Of a stretch of DNA of 64,000 bases, positions 28,171-35,211 are shown piece after piece (position 1 is the first letter of the stretch; every line of letters begins with the position of its first letter). Location: positions 1 through 64,000 of the forward strand of contig JAFTGD010000024.1 of the NCBI GenBank assembly GCA_017458065.1. The letters run 5' to 3'. Position numbers and translations under genes: made by a program. The notes under the pieces are model-generated. The model did no database searches. It was not told where the DNA came from and saw only the letters and a program-made list of their open reading frames with translations. Source of the stretch: Oscillospiraceae bacterium (GTDB lineage Bacteria > Bacillota > Clostridia > Oscillospirales > Oscillospiraceae).

Positions 28171-29187
28171 TTACTCCTCAAAAGGGCGGACGGTCTCGCC
28201 GTGCAGCAGCTCGCCCGGGATCAGGATCCGCCGGTGATCATAATTCGCACCTGCCTCAATGGCGCGGACCAGCTCTTCCGCCGCGCAGCTGCCCATGGCC
28301 TCCGAGTTCTGCCGGATTGTGGTCAGCTTCGGGTGGAAGGCCTGACTGAAGCCCAGACCGTCGTAGGCGGCGGTGCTGATGTTCAAGGGCATGGTCCCGC
28401 CTCGCCGCTCCATCTCGTTCATCCCGCCGATGTACGACAGGTCGTCCGGGTACAGGATACAGCTGGGCGGGACGGGAAGTGATAAAAGCTGCCGGGTGGC
28501 GGCCTCAGAGCGCGCGGGAACGTGGTACAGGGAGGGGACAAGGTATGCCGGGGGGACCTCGATCCCATGGACGGCGCAGGTTGCACGGAAGCTTTCGATG
28601 CGGGTGCGGGTGACCAGCGTGTCATGCCCGTAGATGTAGGCGATCCTGCGGTGCCCCTGTTCGATCACGTAGTTCACCAGGTCCCGCATCCCCTGTTCGT
28701 TGTCCGAGCAGATACTTCCGCAGCCCGGGATACCGTAGTCGATGCAGACCACGGGAATGCCGGTCTCCACCAGCTTCGGGATGATCAGGTTGTCCGACTC
28801 GTTGCCGGCGACGACGAGGATCCCGTCCAGATTGCGGTAGCGCGCGTGCTCGGCATAGTCGATCCGGCGTTTGCCGATGTGGTTGTTAATGCTGGTGAGA
28901 TCATAGCCAAGCTCAGAAGAGCGCCTCTTGAAACTGACAATGATCCGGGAGAAGAACTCGTTGGGCATGTCACCGGCCACGGAATCGGCGACCAGCAGGC
29001 CGAAGCAATAGGAGTGGCTTGTCTTCAGCGCCCGGGCGGCCGCGTTGGGTGTGTAGCCCATTTCCTCGGCGACTTTCCGGATGCGGATGATGGTGCTTCG
29101 GCTTACATCCTCAGCGCCGTTGAGGGCTTTGCTGACGGTGGACGGGGAAACTTCGCAGCGCTCGGCAATCTGTTTGATCGTGGCCAT
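28171..29187 (-). CDS. LacI-family transcriptional regulator
   Basis: 338 residues. N-terminal HTH ATIKQIAERCEVSPSTVSKA with hinge helix NAAARALKTSHSYCFGLLVA, then a periplasmic-binding-type sensor domain (about 60-338) with DNEQGMRDLVNYVIEQGHRR. It heads the oligosaccharide locus 48 bp before the binding-protein gene and probably represses it until a sugar binds. CGAAAA/TTTTCG half-sites crowd the 100 bp upstream of its start, suggesting autoregulation. The exact inducer is unknown; glucosidase and mannosidase neighbours suggest a gluco- or manno-oligosaccharide. Confidence 0.93.
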   Translation of the reverse strand: MATIKQIAERCEVSPSTVSKALNGAEDVSRSTIIRIRKVAEEMGYTPNAAARALKTSHSYCFGLLVADSVAGDMPNEFFSRIIVSFKRRSSELGYDLTSINNHIGKRRIDYAEHARYRNLDGILVVAGNESDNLIIPKLVETGIPVVCIDYGIPGCGSICSDNEQGMRDLVNYVIEQGHRRIAYIYGHDTLVTRTRIESFRATCAVHGIEVPPAYLVPSLYHVPARSEAATRQLLSLPVPPSCILYPDDLSYIGGMNEMERRGGTMPLNISTAAYDGLGFSQAFHPKLTTIRQNSEAMGSCAAEELVRAIEAGANYDHRRILIPGELLHGETVRPFEE

Positions 29188-29229
29188 GTGAGCCTCCTCT
29201 TCCGAAGCTGAAAATAAGCATATAAATTT

Positions 29230-29323
29230 CGAAAGTTTTCGTTTAAGTGCACGAAAAAGTTTCGAAAAATGCTATCTACATCGTTTTCGTAGTAATAATT
29301 TAACACGAAAAACGATTCCGTGT
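29230..29323. promoter_or_regulatory. Cluster of CGAAAA/TTTTCG operator half-sites
   Basis: Near-palindromes CGAAAGTTTTCG (29230-29241), ACGAAAAAGTTTCG (from 29251), TCGTTTTCG (29281-29289) and ACACGAAAAACGATTCCGTGT trimmed to its ends ACACG/CGTGT (29303-29323). The AT-rich spacing and similarity to LacI-family operators point to autoregulation of the adjacent regulator. Confidence 0.55.
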
Positions 29324-29468
29324 CAATTGTTCAAAACCGCCATATTTGATCTTGTATTTTCGGCAGAATGCACAGACGGACGATCCGGCCGCAGTGGTTG
29401 CGCCGTCTCAATCAGGAAGGGCGTCTGCGGCGGCGAGCGCAGCTCCGCATATTGATCATCATTGGGTA

Positions 29469-29497
29469 TTGACAAGGGTGACAAAATGGAATAAAAT
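29469..29497 (+). promoter_or_regulatory. Promoter of the aminotransferase pair
   Basis: TTGACA (29469-29474), 17-bp spacer, TAAAAT (29492-29497). The start point is near 29504, leaving a leader of about 140 nt. Confidence 0.82.
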
Positions 29498-29520
29498 ACA
29501 CCCGTAATGAATAAAACCCT

Positions 29521-29615
29521 CCCGCACCACCGGGTGCGGGACCCAAAGGGCATCCAGAGCACTGCCGTAGGTACGGCATACCAAAGGGTATGTTATAAGG
29601 CGGAGCTTTGGATGC
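29521..29615 (+). ncRNA. Structured mRNA leader (candidate cis-regulatory RNA)
   Basis: An upstream hairpin (29521-29528 with 29533-29540) is followed by a three-way junction. P1 is an 11-bp stem GCATCCAGAGC/GCTTTGGATGC (29550-29560, 29605-29615), fully paired with one G-U. P2 is TGCCGT-AGGT-ACGGCA (29563-29578). P3 is TACC-AAAG-GGTA (29579-29590), then an unpaired GTTATAAGGCGGA-like segment. P1 is followed by TTTGAATTTTC and then AAGGAG. No known riboswitch class fits that I can recall. Confidence 0.5.
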
Positions 29616-29644
29616 TTTGAATTTTCTTGTAAGGAGCGGTATGT

Positions 29645-30784
29645 ATGACAATCAAACCCTTTGCTGTTGAAGAATGGATGAACGCGTATGAGACGGGGGC
29701 CCGGTACAACATTGCCGAGACCTGCGTAGACTCTGTCTCGGTGGAAGAGCTGTTCACCCTGTGCGGCGAGAATAGCGACGACTTCTGGCGCAGCTTTTCA
29801 GTACGCCGTCTGACCTATGGCGATATTGAGGGAGCGCCTTCCTTCAAAGAGGGCGTGTGCAGGCTCTATCGTACGCTTCGTCCGGAGGAGGTGGTCACAA
29901 CGCACGGCGCTTCCGGCGCAAACCACCATGTGTTCTATTCCCTTGTCGAACCGGGCGACCGCGTGATCAGCATCATGCCGACCTACCAGCAGCTCACCTC
30001 CATTCCGGAGGGCTACGGCGCCGATTTACAGCTTTTGGATCTGCGCGCGGAGAACGGCTACCTGCCGGATCTGGAGCAGCTGCGCCGTCTGGCAGTGCCG
30101 GGAACCAAACTGATCTGCATCAACAATCCCAACAATCCTACCGGCGCGCTCATGTCCACGCAGCTTTTGAATGAGATCGTAGAGATCGCAAAGAGCGTGG
30201 ACGCCTATGTGCTCTGCGACGAGGTATACCGTCACCTGACGCAGGAGGATACCTGGTGCGCGTCCATTGTTGACCTCTATGAAAAGGGCATTTCCGTCAG
30301 CAGCATGTCCAAGGTCTTCTCCCTGGCCGGACTGCGCCTGGGCTGGATCGCCACGCACGATGAGGCCCTTCGCCGTGCCGTCCTCTCGCACCGGGATTAT
30401 AATCACATCAGCTGCGGCATGTTCGACGAAGCGCTGGCCTCGGTGGCGCTGGCCCACAGCGATCGGATCCTCGAGCGCAACCGCGGTATCGTACGGAAGA
30501 ACCTTGCTATTCTGGATGCCTGGGTACAGAGCGAGCCCCGCCTCTTTTACCGCAAGCCCCAGGCCGGGACCACCGTCCTGGTCTATTACGATTACGCCCT
30601 GCCCTCCTACGAGTTCTGCGCCCGGATGTATCGGGAGACCGGCGCCTTTGTCACGCCGGGCGACTGCTTTGAGCAGCCGAAGAGCATGCGCATCGGCTAT
30701 GCCAGCGATACCCGGACCCTGCAAGACGGCCTCGCCGCCATCAGCGCTTTCCTGCGCACGCTGGAACAGGAGGAGACGATATGA
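29645..30784 (+). CDS. PLP-dependent class I/II aminotransferase (first of pair)
   Basis: 379 residues from the ATG at 29645 (AAGGAG 8 bp upstream; the ATG at 29641 is out of frame). Fold-type I: THGASGANHHVFYSLVEPGD, NNPNNPTGALM (about 159-169), the DEVYRHL block, and the PLP lysine in SSMSKVFSLAGLRLGW (about residue 221). Its opening IKPFAVEEWMNAYE resembles a subgroup related to capreomycidine-synthase-like enzymes, so the reaction may not be a plain transamination. It overlaps the next aminotransferase by 4 bp (ATGA). The substrate is unknown. Confidence 0.88.
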   Translation: MTIKPFAVEEWMNAYETGARYNIAETCVDSVSVEELFTLCGENSDDFWRSFSVRRLTYGDIEGAPSFKEGVCRLYRTLRPEEVVTTHGASGANHHVFYSLVEPGDRVISIMPTYQQLTSIPEGYGADLQLLDLRAENGYLPDLEQLRRLAVPGTKLICINNPNNPTGALMSTQLLNEIVEIAKSVDAYVLCDEVYRHLTQEDTWCASIVDLYEKGISVSSMSKVFSLAGLRLGWIATHDEALRRAVLSHRDYNHISCGMFDEALASVALAHSDRILERNRGIVRKNLAILDAWVQSEPRLFYRKPQAGTTVLVYYDYALPSYEFCARMYRETGAFVTPGDCFEQPKSMRIGYASDTRTLQDGLAAISAFLRTLEQEETI

Positions 30785-31959
30785 AACCTCTGTCTGCCCG
30801 CGTGGGCACGTTCACCGACTCTGTCATCCGCCGCATGACGCGGATCAGTGATGAATACGACGCCATTAACCTCTCGCAGGGGTTCCCGGATTTCGATCCG
30901 CCGCGGGAGCTGATGGATGCGCTGGCAAAGGTGGCCTATGAGGGGCCGCACCAGTATTCCGTCACCTACGGCGCGCCGAATCTGCGTGAGGCCCTGGCCG
31001 CAAAGTTTCAGCGCACGACCGGCCTTACGGCAGATCCCGAGACGCAGGTGCTGGTCACCTGCGGCGGCACGGAGGCCATGATGTGCGCTATGATGGCGCT
31101 GTGCGACCCGGGGGACAAGGTGCTGGTCTTTTCGCCGTTCTATGAAAACTATGGGGCCGACGCCATTCTCTCGGGCGCAGAACCGGTCTACATTCCGCTC
31201 GTGCCGCCGGACTACCGCTTTGATCCGGCGCTCATTGAGCGGGGCTTTCAGGACGGGGCCAAGGCGCTCATTCTCTGCAATCCCTCCAATCCCTGCGGCA
31301 AGGTTTTTACCCGTGAGGAACTGTCGGTCATCGCGAAGCTGGCCCGGCGCTACGACGCCTATGTCGTGACCGATGAGGTTTACGAGCATATGGTCTACGC
31401 CCCGGCGGTACACACTGCCATGGCAAGCCTGCCGGGAATGGCCGGGCGGACCGTCACCTGCAACAGCCTCTCCAAGACCTATTCCATTACCGGCTGGCGT
31501 CTGGGCTATTTGATCGGGCCGGAGGCGGTGGTGGAGGCCGCCCGCAAGGTGCACGACTTTCTGACCGTGGGAGCCCCCTCTCCGCTGCAGGAGGCCGCCG
31601 TCACAGGGCTTCAGTTCGACGAGGCGTACTATGCGCGCTTCAATGCGCTCTACCGCGAGAAACGTGACTATTTTTTGGCAGGCCTGGATCGGCTGGGATT
31701 GAAGCACAACGTCCCGCAGGGAACCTACTTTGTGATGGTGGATATCTCGGATTATCTGGCCTTGCCTCAGTTTCAGGGCTGGACGGATCTCGCGTTTTGC
31801 GAGTGGATGGTGCGCGAGATCGGCGTTGCCGCGGTCCCCGGCTCAAGCTTCTTCCGGGAACCGGTCAACAACCTGATCCGCCTGCATTTTGCCCGGGAGC
31901 AGGCCACCCTCGACGAGGTCTTCCGCCGCCTGGCAAAGCTCGCTTCGCTGCGCAATTGA
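30781..31959 (+). CDS. PLP-dependent class I/II aminotransferase (second of pair)
   Basis: 392 residues, in the aspartate/aromatic aminotransferase-like group: NLSQGFPDFDPPRELMDAL near the N-terminus, CNPSNPCGKVF (about 166-176), VVTDEVYEHM and the PLP lysine in CNSLSKTYSITGWRLGY (about residue 237), then the substrate arginine region NNLIRLHFAREQ near the C-terminus. It is translationally coupled to the first aminotransferase. The pair shares only the fold and general motifs, so it is not a simple recent duplication. Confidence 0.9.
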   Translation: MKPLSARVGTFTDSVIRRMTRISDEYDAINLSQGFPDFDPPRELMDALAKVAYEGPHQYSVTYGAPNLREALAAKFQRTTGLTADPETQVLVTCGGTEAMMCAMMALCDPGDKVLVFSPFYENYGADAILSGAEPVYIPLVPPDYRFDPALIERGFQDGAKALILCNPSNPCGKVFTREELSVIAKLARRYDAYVVTDEVYEHMVYAPAVHTAMASLPGMAGRTVTCNSLSKTYSITGWRLGYLIGPEAVVEAARKVHDFLTVGAPSPLQEAAVTGLQFDEAYYARFNALYREKRDYFLAGLDRLGLKHNVPQGTYFVMVDISDYLALPQFQGWTDLAFCEWMVREIGVAAVPGSSFFREPVNNLIRLHFAREQATLDEVFRRLAKLASLRN

Positions 31960-31987
31960 GCCTTTTCGTGTGCTCGCCGGGCGCGCC

Positions 31988-32093
31988 AAAAAGAAAAAGC
32001 CCCCAAACTCTTTCGAATTTGGAACTTTTCTTGATCGGAGTGCAATGATTGGACTTGAAGATACCCGGTAAAATCAACAATTTGCAGGTCGTA
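31988..32093. repeat. Dispersed repeat copy A (stem-loop plus tRNA-3'-end-like tail)
   Basis: Homologous to 42424-42528. It opens with an imperfect terminator stem AAGAAAAAG...CTTTTCTT around CCAAA/TTTGG (31991-32032), which can end the aminotransferase transcript, then TTGATCGGAGTGCAATGATT and GGACTTGAA. Read on the minus strand the tail resembles a tRNA T-loop (TTCAAGTCC) running to a CCA-like end, as in the real tRNA-Pro at 62875 with its own terminator. Confidence 0.7.
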
Positions 32094-32239
32094 CATGCTG
32101 AAGCAGCCTTTTCAGTATTTGGATAGCTGTTATTTCAGTCTTTCCTTGTGATACCCGACGGCCCGGAGAATGAGCCCGGGAATCCACGCCGGCGTCCGGT
32201 TCATCTGTTCGCAGATGGCCTGGACGCCGGCGTCTTTCA

Positions 32240-32460
32240 TTAATCCTTTTCTTCGTATGGCTTGTTCCACGAGCCTATCTCGATCAAATTACCTTCGGGG
32301 TCAGCAATATAGCAAGTTCTCTGCCCCCAAGGCTCGAGCTCCGCTCCAGGACAGGTGCAGCTCCGTTTTCCACAGCCTTTTTGAATGCAGCATCGACCTC
32401 GTCAAAGGTATCAACATAAAGAGCCAATTCAAAATGTCCGTTACTTGACTGATACTTTAT
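32240..32460 (-). pseudogene. VOC/glyoxalase-family remnant with frameshift
   Basis: Minus-strand frames give KYQSSNGHFELALYVDTFDE and AFKKAVENGAAPVLE, then after a one-base shift around 32340 EPWGQRTCYIADPEGN and LIEIGSWNKPYEEKD before a stop at 32240. This is the C-terminal half of a VOC-fold protein with its conserved DPEGNLIEI strand. The N-terminal half is missing; the remnant begins right at the 3' end of gldA. It is decayed and unlikely to make a product. Confidence 0.85.
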
Positions 32461-32469
32461 TAATCTCTC

Positions 32470-33570
32470 TTACTCTTTTCCCAGTGCGCGTCTGCCGAAG
32501 CGGTCGGCGGCCAGCATAGCGTTATAGACCTCCTCCGGTGTAACAGCAAAGGGTAGATTGCCCATGGTGTCGTTCTCAGCGCAGGCGGCCTCTGCCGCAG
32601 GGAGCAGATGCTCTTTGCTGAGATCGGTGACGCCGAGCTCGCCGAGGGTGACGGGCAGGCCGACCGCAACCATCCAGGACAGAAGCCCGTTAAGCTCAGT
32701 CTCCGGCATGTTCTCCAGCACAAGCTGCGTCAGCGTGCCAAAGTTCACCTTCTCGCCGTGCTGCATGTGGTGCGTCTCCTCCAATGTCGTAAGCCCGTTA
32801 TGCACGGCGTGTGCGCCCGCGAGGCCGCCGGACTCAAACCCGACGCCGGAGAGGAGGGTGTTCGCCTCAATGATATGCTCGACCGCAGGGGTACAGGCCT
32901 TTGCCTCCAGCGCGACTTTCGCTTTGATGCCCTCGCTGATCAGGGTCTCATAGCAGAGCTTCGCAAGACCCAGCGCAGCAAGGCCGACATGTCCGCCGGC
33001 CGTCGTAACGCCGTCGGCAGCGTGGCAGGCCCGTGCCTCAAAATAGGTCGCCATGGCGTCGCCCATACCGGAAACGGTCAGGCGCACGGGGCTTGCGGCG
33101 ATGATCTCCGTGTCCATCATCACGAGATTGGGATTGGCGGGCAGGGGCAGATATTCCTGAAACGCTCCTTCGTCCGTATAGATGACGGAAAGCGCGGAGC
33201 AGGGCGCGTCCGTGGAGGCGATGGTCGGGCAGATCATCACAGGGAGCTTTGCATAGTAGGAGACCGCCTTGGCAGTATCAAAAATCTTTCCGCCGCCGAC
33301 GCCGATGATTACTTCACAGCCGGATTCTTTCACGACAGACAGAATGCGGTTGATCTCCGTGTGGCAGCACTCCCCGTTAAATATCTCGAAAACAAGGCCG
33401 CAGCCGGCCGCCTCGAAGCTTTGCTCGATCTGCACGCCTTGGCGCTTCCTGCCGCCCGCAGAAATCAGGCAGAGCGCCTTTTTTCCAAAGCTGAGAGCAT
33501 ACTGTCCGATACGGTTCATCTCGCCTGCCCCCTGCACATAGCAGGCCGGGGATCTGAAAATCTTTGTCAT
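32470..33570 (-). CDS. gldA: Glycerol dehydrogenase-type iron/zinc alcohol dehydrogenase
   Basis: 366 residues from the ATG at 33570 (GGAGG 8 bp upstream). GldA features: the NAD loop IIGVGGGKIFDTAKAVSYYA, CPTIASTDAPCSALSVIYTD, metal ligands in SGMGDAMATYFEARACH (Asp), GLAGAHAVHNGL (His) and HGEKVNFGTLTQ (His). The family interconverts glycerol/dihydroxyacetone and reduces hydroxyacetone to 1,2-propanediol with NADH. It is last in the order glycyl radical enzyme, aldolase, ROK kinase, gldA, where hydroxyacetone reduction is the role that fits best. Confidence 0.93.
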   Translation of the reverse strand: MTKIFRSPACYVQGAGEMNRIGQYALSFGKKALCLISAGGRKRQGVQIEQSFEAAGCGLVFEIFNGECCHTEINRILSVVKESGCEVIIGVGGGKIFDTAKAVSYYAKLPVMICPTIASTDAPCSALSVIYTDEGAFQEYLPLPANPNLVMMDTEIIAASPVRLTVSGMGDAMATYFEARACHAADGVTTAGGHVGLAALGLAKLCYETLISEGIKAKVALEAKACTPAVEHIIEANTLLSGVGFESGGLAGAHAVHNGLTTLEETHHMQHGEKVNFGTLTQLVLENMPETELNGLLSWMVAVGLPVTLGELGVTDLSKEHLLPAAEAACAENDTMGNLPFAVTPEEVYNAMLAADRFGRRALGKE

Positions 33571-33599
33571 GGGTTTATCCTCCAAATATAAATTATGAT

Positions 33600-34487
33600 C
33601 TATTTTTTATCCTGCAAAAAGCAGTGCAGTGCGCCGTAGAGGTTGGCATCGTTCTGGAATTTGCAGGCTACGACCTCCGCCTGCGGGATGTCATAGAGAC
33701 ACACGCCGTAGAGCTTCTTGAGGTTTTTTCGGATCGCATCGATGAAAAGCGGCTGGGCGCTGATGCCGCCGCCGATGGCAAAACGATCCGGGTCCAGGAG
33801 CGTCTGGATGTTGAAGATCTGTACCGCCACCTCATGGGCAAACTCGTTGAGGCAGCTGAGGGCGATCTCATCCCCGGCCTCCGCGTCATGAAACAGACGC
33901 ACGCCGTCTACCGTGTCGGGGTCGAGGCGCTTTCTGCCCGCGTATTTCCGGCATAGGCGCGGCACACCGCAGCGGTTCCCAAAGACCACATCCTGATCCG
34001 GGTACCCGTTTCGGACCGTGGTGATATAGCTCACTTCTCCGGCAGAGAAGTGCCTGCCTCGCAGCAGGCGGTGGCTGTGGATGTAAGCCCCGCCGATCAT
34101 GGTGCCGAAGATCAGCACAAAGCCGTCGGGCACATCCTTGAGGCTTCCCGCGGCGGCCTCCGCCATGGCGGCGCACTTGGCGTCGTTTTCCAGCACGATC
34201 TTCGTGCGGCAGCGCTGATAAAGGGCGTGACGCAGATAAAAGTCATCGTTATAGCGCAGGGCGCCGCCCATGACCACATAGCCGTTCTCCGCGTCGATGA
34301 TGCCGGGCAGCGAGATCGCGATGCCGTCCACGGGTTCCTCTTCATAGATGCCTTCCAGCACATCCAGCAGCGCCTCGCGTCCGCTCTGCGGTGTGGGGCG
34401 CTTTCCACGGGAGTTGATGTCCATTTCCTCGCTCATGCGCGCGTACTTGATGTAGGTGCCGCCAATGTCGATCGTCAGGATCTTCAT
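33600..34487 (-). CDS. ROK-family sugar kinase
   Basis: 295 residues. ATP loop LTIDIGGTYIKYARMSEE, sugar-binding ISLPGIID and IVLENDAKCAAMAEA with catalytic Asp (about residue 100), FGTMIGGAYI, and adenosine region FAIGGGISAQPLF. The usual ROK zinc motif (CxCGxxGC) is absent; the corresponding region reads FGNRCGVPRLCRKYAG. It lies between the aldolase and gldA genes. In Escherichia coli the equivalent locus uses PTS proteins, so this kinase is the likely source of the sugar 6-phosphate for the glycyl radical enzyme (inference). Confidence 0.9.
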   Translation of the reverse strand: MKILTIDIGGTYIKYARMSEEMDINSRGKRPTPQSGREALLDVLEGIYEEEPVDGIAISLPGIIDAENGYVVMGGALRYNDDFYLRHALYQRCRTKIVLENDAKCAAMAEAAAGSLKDVPDGFVLIFGTMIGGAYIHSHRLLRGRHFSAGEVSYITTVRNGYPDQDVVFGNRCGVPRLCRKYAGRKRLDPDTVDGVRLFHDAEAGDEIALSCLNEFAHEVAVQIFNIQTLLDPDRFAIGGGISAQPLFIDAIRKNLKKLYGVCLYDIPQAEVVACKFQNDANLYGALHCFLQDKK

Positions 34488-34511
34488 ACTCTCGCCTGCT
34501 TTCCGTTTGGA

Positions 34512-35186
34512 TTAGAATTCCGTCATGGCCGCCTTGCCGGTGGCCTTCTCAAAGTCGTGGACAAAATCCTGCACCGCCGCGTCGATGGCAGGGTTTTTCA
34601 CCAGCGCGTCGATCACCGCGGGGGCGGCCGTGGCGGAGCCGACGCCATAGGCGCAGAGCTCCAGCACCTGCTGGCTGTTTTTGAAGGAGGCTGCCAGCAC
34701 CATGCAGTCCATGTGGTTGTTGGTCAGGATGTCCTGGATCTCCTTGACGACCTTCACGCCGTCATAGCCCATGTTGTCGATGCGGTTGACGTAGGGGGCA
34801 ACATAGGAGGCCCCGGCCTTCGCCGCGAGGAAGGCCTGCATCGGGGTATAGACCACGGTGCCGCAGGTTGCGATCCCCTCTGCCCTGAGCATGCGGATCG
34901 CCTTGAAACCCTCCGGGATGGAGGGGATCTTCACGATGGTGCTTTTCCCACAGATCTCCAAAATGCGGTGGGCGTCGGCGACCATGCCCTCCGCCGTGAG
35001 GGCCAGAGCCTGGGCAAAGAGCAGGGCGTCCGGCCCGATGAAGGCGCGGATCTCCCGTAAGACCGCCGCGGGATCGGAGCCCGTCTTGGCGAGGATGGAG
35101 GGGTTGGTGGTCACGCCGTCGATGGGATAGAGGTCATAGAGCCGCTTAATATCTGCAAGATTCGCGTCGTCGATCAAGAGCTTCAT
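34512..35186 (-). CDS. fsa: Fructose-6-phosphate aldolase/transaldolase-like enzyme
   Basis: 224 residues from the ATG at 35186 (AAGGAGG upstream), the short single-domain length of FSA/TalC. N-terminal LLIDDANLADIKRLYDLYPI, GVTTNPSILAK, the Schiff-base lysine in STIVKIPSIPEGFKA (about residue 85), TPMQAFLAAKAGASYVAPYV and AASFKNSQQV. FSA cleaves fructose 6-phosphate-type ketoses; known FSA enzymes also act on 1-deoxy-fructose 6-phosphate, giving glyceraldehyde 3-phosphate and hydroxyacetone. It lies 25 bp after the glycyl radical enzyme gene. Confidence 0.93.
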   Translation of the reverse strand: MKLLIDDANLADIKRLYDLYPIDGVTTNPSILAKTGSDPAAVLREIRAFIGPDALLFAQALALTAEGMVADAHRILEICGKSTIVKIPSIPEGFKAIRMLRAEGIATCGTVVYTPMQAFLAAKAGASYVAPYVNRIDNMGYDGVKVVKEIQDILTNNHMDCMVLAASFKNSQQVLELCAYGVGSATAAPAVIDALVKNPAIDAAVQDFVHDFEKATGKAAMTEF

Positions 35187-35211
35187 ATCAGGTTCCTCCT
35201 TAAAGACTCTG

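Noticed and set aside
29521-29640. T-box leader
   Set aside because: No AGGGTGGNACCGCG block, specifier loop or terminator/antiterminator pair was found.
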